Shown piece by piece: positions 63,249-64,000 of a stretch of 64,000 nt of DNA. The stretch comes from CBDBFG01 sp965204765 (GTDB lineage: Bacteria > Pseudomonadota > Alphaproteobacteria > Caedimonadales > UBA9215), in the NCBI GenBank assembly GCA_965204765.1, contig CBDBFG010000004.1, forward strand, positions 186,001 to 250,000. Reading direction: 5' to 3'. Made by a program: the position numbers and the translations under genes. The notes under the pieces were generated by a model, which did not search any database, was not told where the DNA came from, and saw only the letters and a list, made by a program, of their open reading frames with translations. Every line of letters begins with the position of its first letter. Within the stretch, counting starts at the first letter, position 1.

Positions 63249-64000
63249 TTAATAAATAATAAAAGTATTTTTGCCAGATTTTTTTGCTTTATACATAGCC
63301 TTATCGGCGCACTTTAGCATATCTTGTCCACATACGACATCGTCATTGTACAGGGCTATGCCTATGCTTATTTGCGGAACAACAGACTTATCACGTCTTT
63401 TTAATGATTTATTAGTTGCAGCTATGCACCTGTTAGCTATTTTTTCTGCACATGCAGTGGTTTTAATATTCATAATAATGGCGGCAAATTCATCACCCCC
63501 GATTCTGGCGAATATATCTTTGTTGCGTAAGCATTTTTGCAGTCTGTATGCAGTTTTTTGCAAAACAAAATCACCAAAATCGTGCCCCATATTGTCGTTA
63601 ATGGTCTTAAAATTATCCATATCGAAAAATAGTACACCAAATGAACACTTTTTTTCTTGCGCTTTGGCGATAATGTTGGTTAACATATAATCAAAATGGT
63701 ATCTATTATATGCTCCGGTCGTATTATCGTGAATAACTTTGTGTTTTAGCTTATCTTCGTTATCCTTCTGCTCTGATATGTCTTTGTGCACGGTGACTAA
63801 TCCGCCGTTGGGCAACAATTTTGAAAAAACTTCTACCCATTTACCCGAGGGTAGCTCTGTTCTGTACGCATTACCATATTGTAGCTTTTCTTCTTTTATG
63901 TGTTTGATAAAACTATCGTCGCAACTAGATAATGAATTTAGATTGTTATTGGTGGGATATAGTTCTTCAAAAATATTATTTTGTAATACCAAATTGTTGT
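63249..64000 (-). CDS. PAS-GGDEF diguanylate cyclase, N-terminus off the window
   Basis: Makes cyclic di-GMP. About 75 visible PAS-like residues (GNAYRTELPSGKWVEVFS, PNGGLVTVHKDISEQK) precede a GGDEF domain (about 80-247): DNTTGAYNRYHFDYML, FFDMDNFKTINDNMGHDFGD, RIGGDEFAAI. An RxxD inhibitory site (RNKD) sits five residues before GGDEF, so the enzyme is probably product-inhibited. The frame stays open to base 64000; the TTG at 63992 is only the first possible start in view, so the protein very likely extends upstream. Confidence 0.9.
   Translation of the reverse strand, partial: NNLVLQNNIFEELYPTNNNLNSLSSCDDSFIKHIKEEKLQYGNAYRTELPSGKWVEVFSKLLPNGGLVTVHKDISEQKDNEDKLKHKVIHDNTTGAYNRYHFDYMLTNIIAKAQEKKCSFGVLFFDMDNFKTINDNMGHDFGDFVLQKTAYRLQKCLRNKDIFARIGGDEFAAIIMNIKTTACAEKIANRCIAATNKSLKRRDKSVVPQISIGIALYNDDVVCGQDMLKCADKAMYKAKKSGKNTFIIY

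Noticed and set aside
1..64000. Insertion sequences, prophage genes or att sites
   Set aside because: No transposase, integrase or phage gene and no long flanking repeats were seen.

Overview
The window is about 64 kb of AT-rich (roughly one-third G+C) chromosome from an alphaproteobacterium, probably a host-associated one of the Rickettsiales/Holosporales kind. The assignment rests on gene content and order: a PopZ-type DUF2497 protein next to TolC, a GapR/DUF2312 protein, the leuS-lptE-holA block preceded by DUF3576, NDUFA12-mlaD-DUF2155, a single-domain RNase D, and cpoB-tilS-ftsH-glmM. No phage, insertion sequence or CRISPR array was seen. The species cannot be named from the sequence alone.

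Layout. 1-6.8 kb (all minus strand): a partial thiolase, MgtE with a frameshifted 3' end, malic enzyme, PopZ and TolC. 6.84-7.31 kb: a non-coding divergent region with several DnaA-box-like sites, a candidate replication origin. 7.3-11.5 kb (plus): gltX, cysS, trmJ, rpsD. 11.5-17.1 kb is an accessory stretch: a 610-bp gap, a secreted coiled-coil protein with six 32-residue repeats, a divergent small beta-barrel protein, a shortened S-adenosylhomocysteine-hydrolase-like protein, and a divergent LuxR-type regulator with 12-bp direct repeats in its upstream region. 17.1-29.2 kb: yggT, folD (apparently without a standard start codon), the leuS block, rnd, a BPL_N-domain protein, an OPT transporter, lepB and the NDUFA12-mlaD-DUF2155 operon. 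29.2-38.3 kb: the translation/RNA operon rimP-nusA-infB-rbfA-truB-rpsO-pnp, headed by a terminator-like hairpin, then a peroxiredoxin. 38.3-46.4 kb: UDP-sugar dehydrogenase, bamE, ubiA, gmk, gapR, an EamA transporter, a pyruvate kinase lacking its C-terminal domain, an ABC1 kinase and rsmD. 46.6-52.5 kb: a compact kpsC-E-M-T-S capsule synthesis/export operon. 52.6-64 kb: tRNA-Arg, the minus-strand operon nfn-like fusion-cpoB-tilS-ftsH-glmM, pgk, a NUDIX hydrolase and a partial GGDEF protein.

How the genes fit together. Most are housekeeping genes for translation, envelope upkeep (LptE, BamE, MlaD, CpoB, LepB, FtsH) and central carbon metabolism (Pgk, Pyk, malic enzyme, thiolase). The ABC-dependent capsule operon, the nearby UDP-sugar dehydrogenase, the repeat protein and the barrel protein point to an elaborated cell surface. 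The LuxR-type regulator and the GGDEF protein suggest that signalling has been kept. The most unusual unit is the divergent pair of AHCY-like protein and LuxR-type regulator. Other oddities are the MgtE frameshift, the missing pyruvate kinase domain, the folD start codon and the hairpin ahead of rimP.
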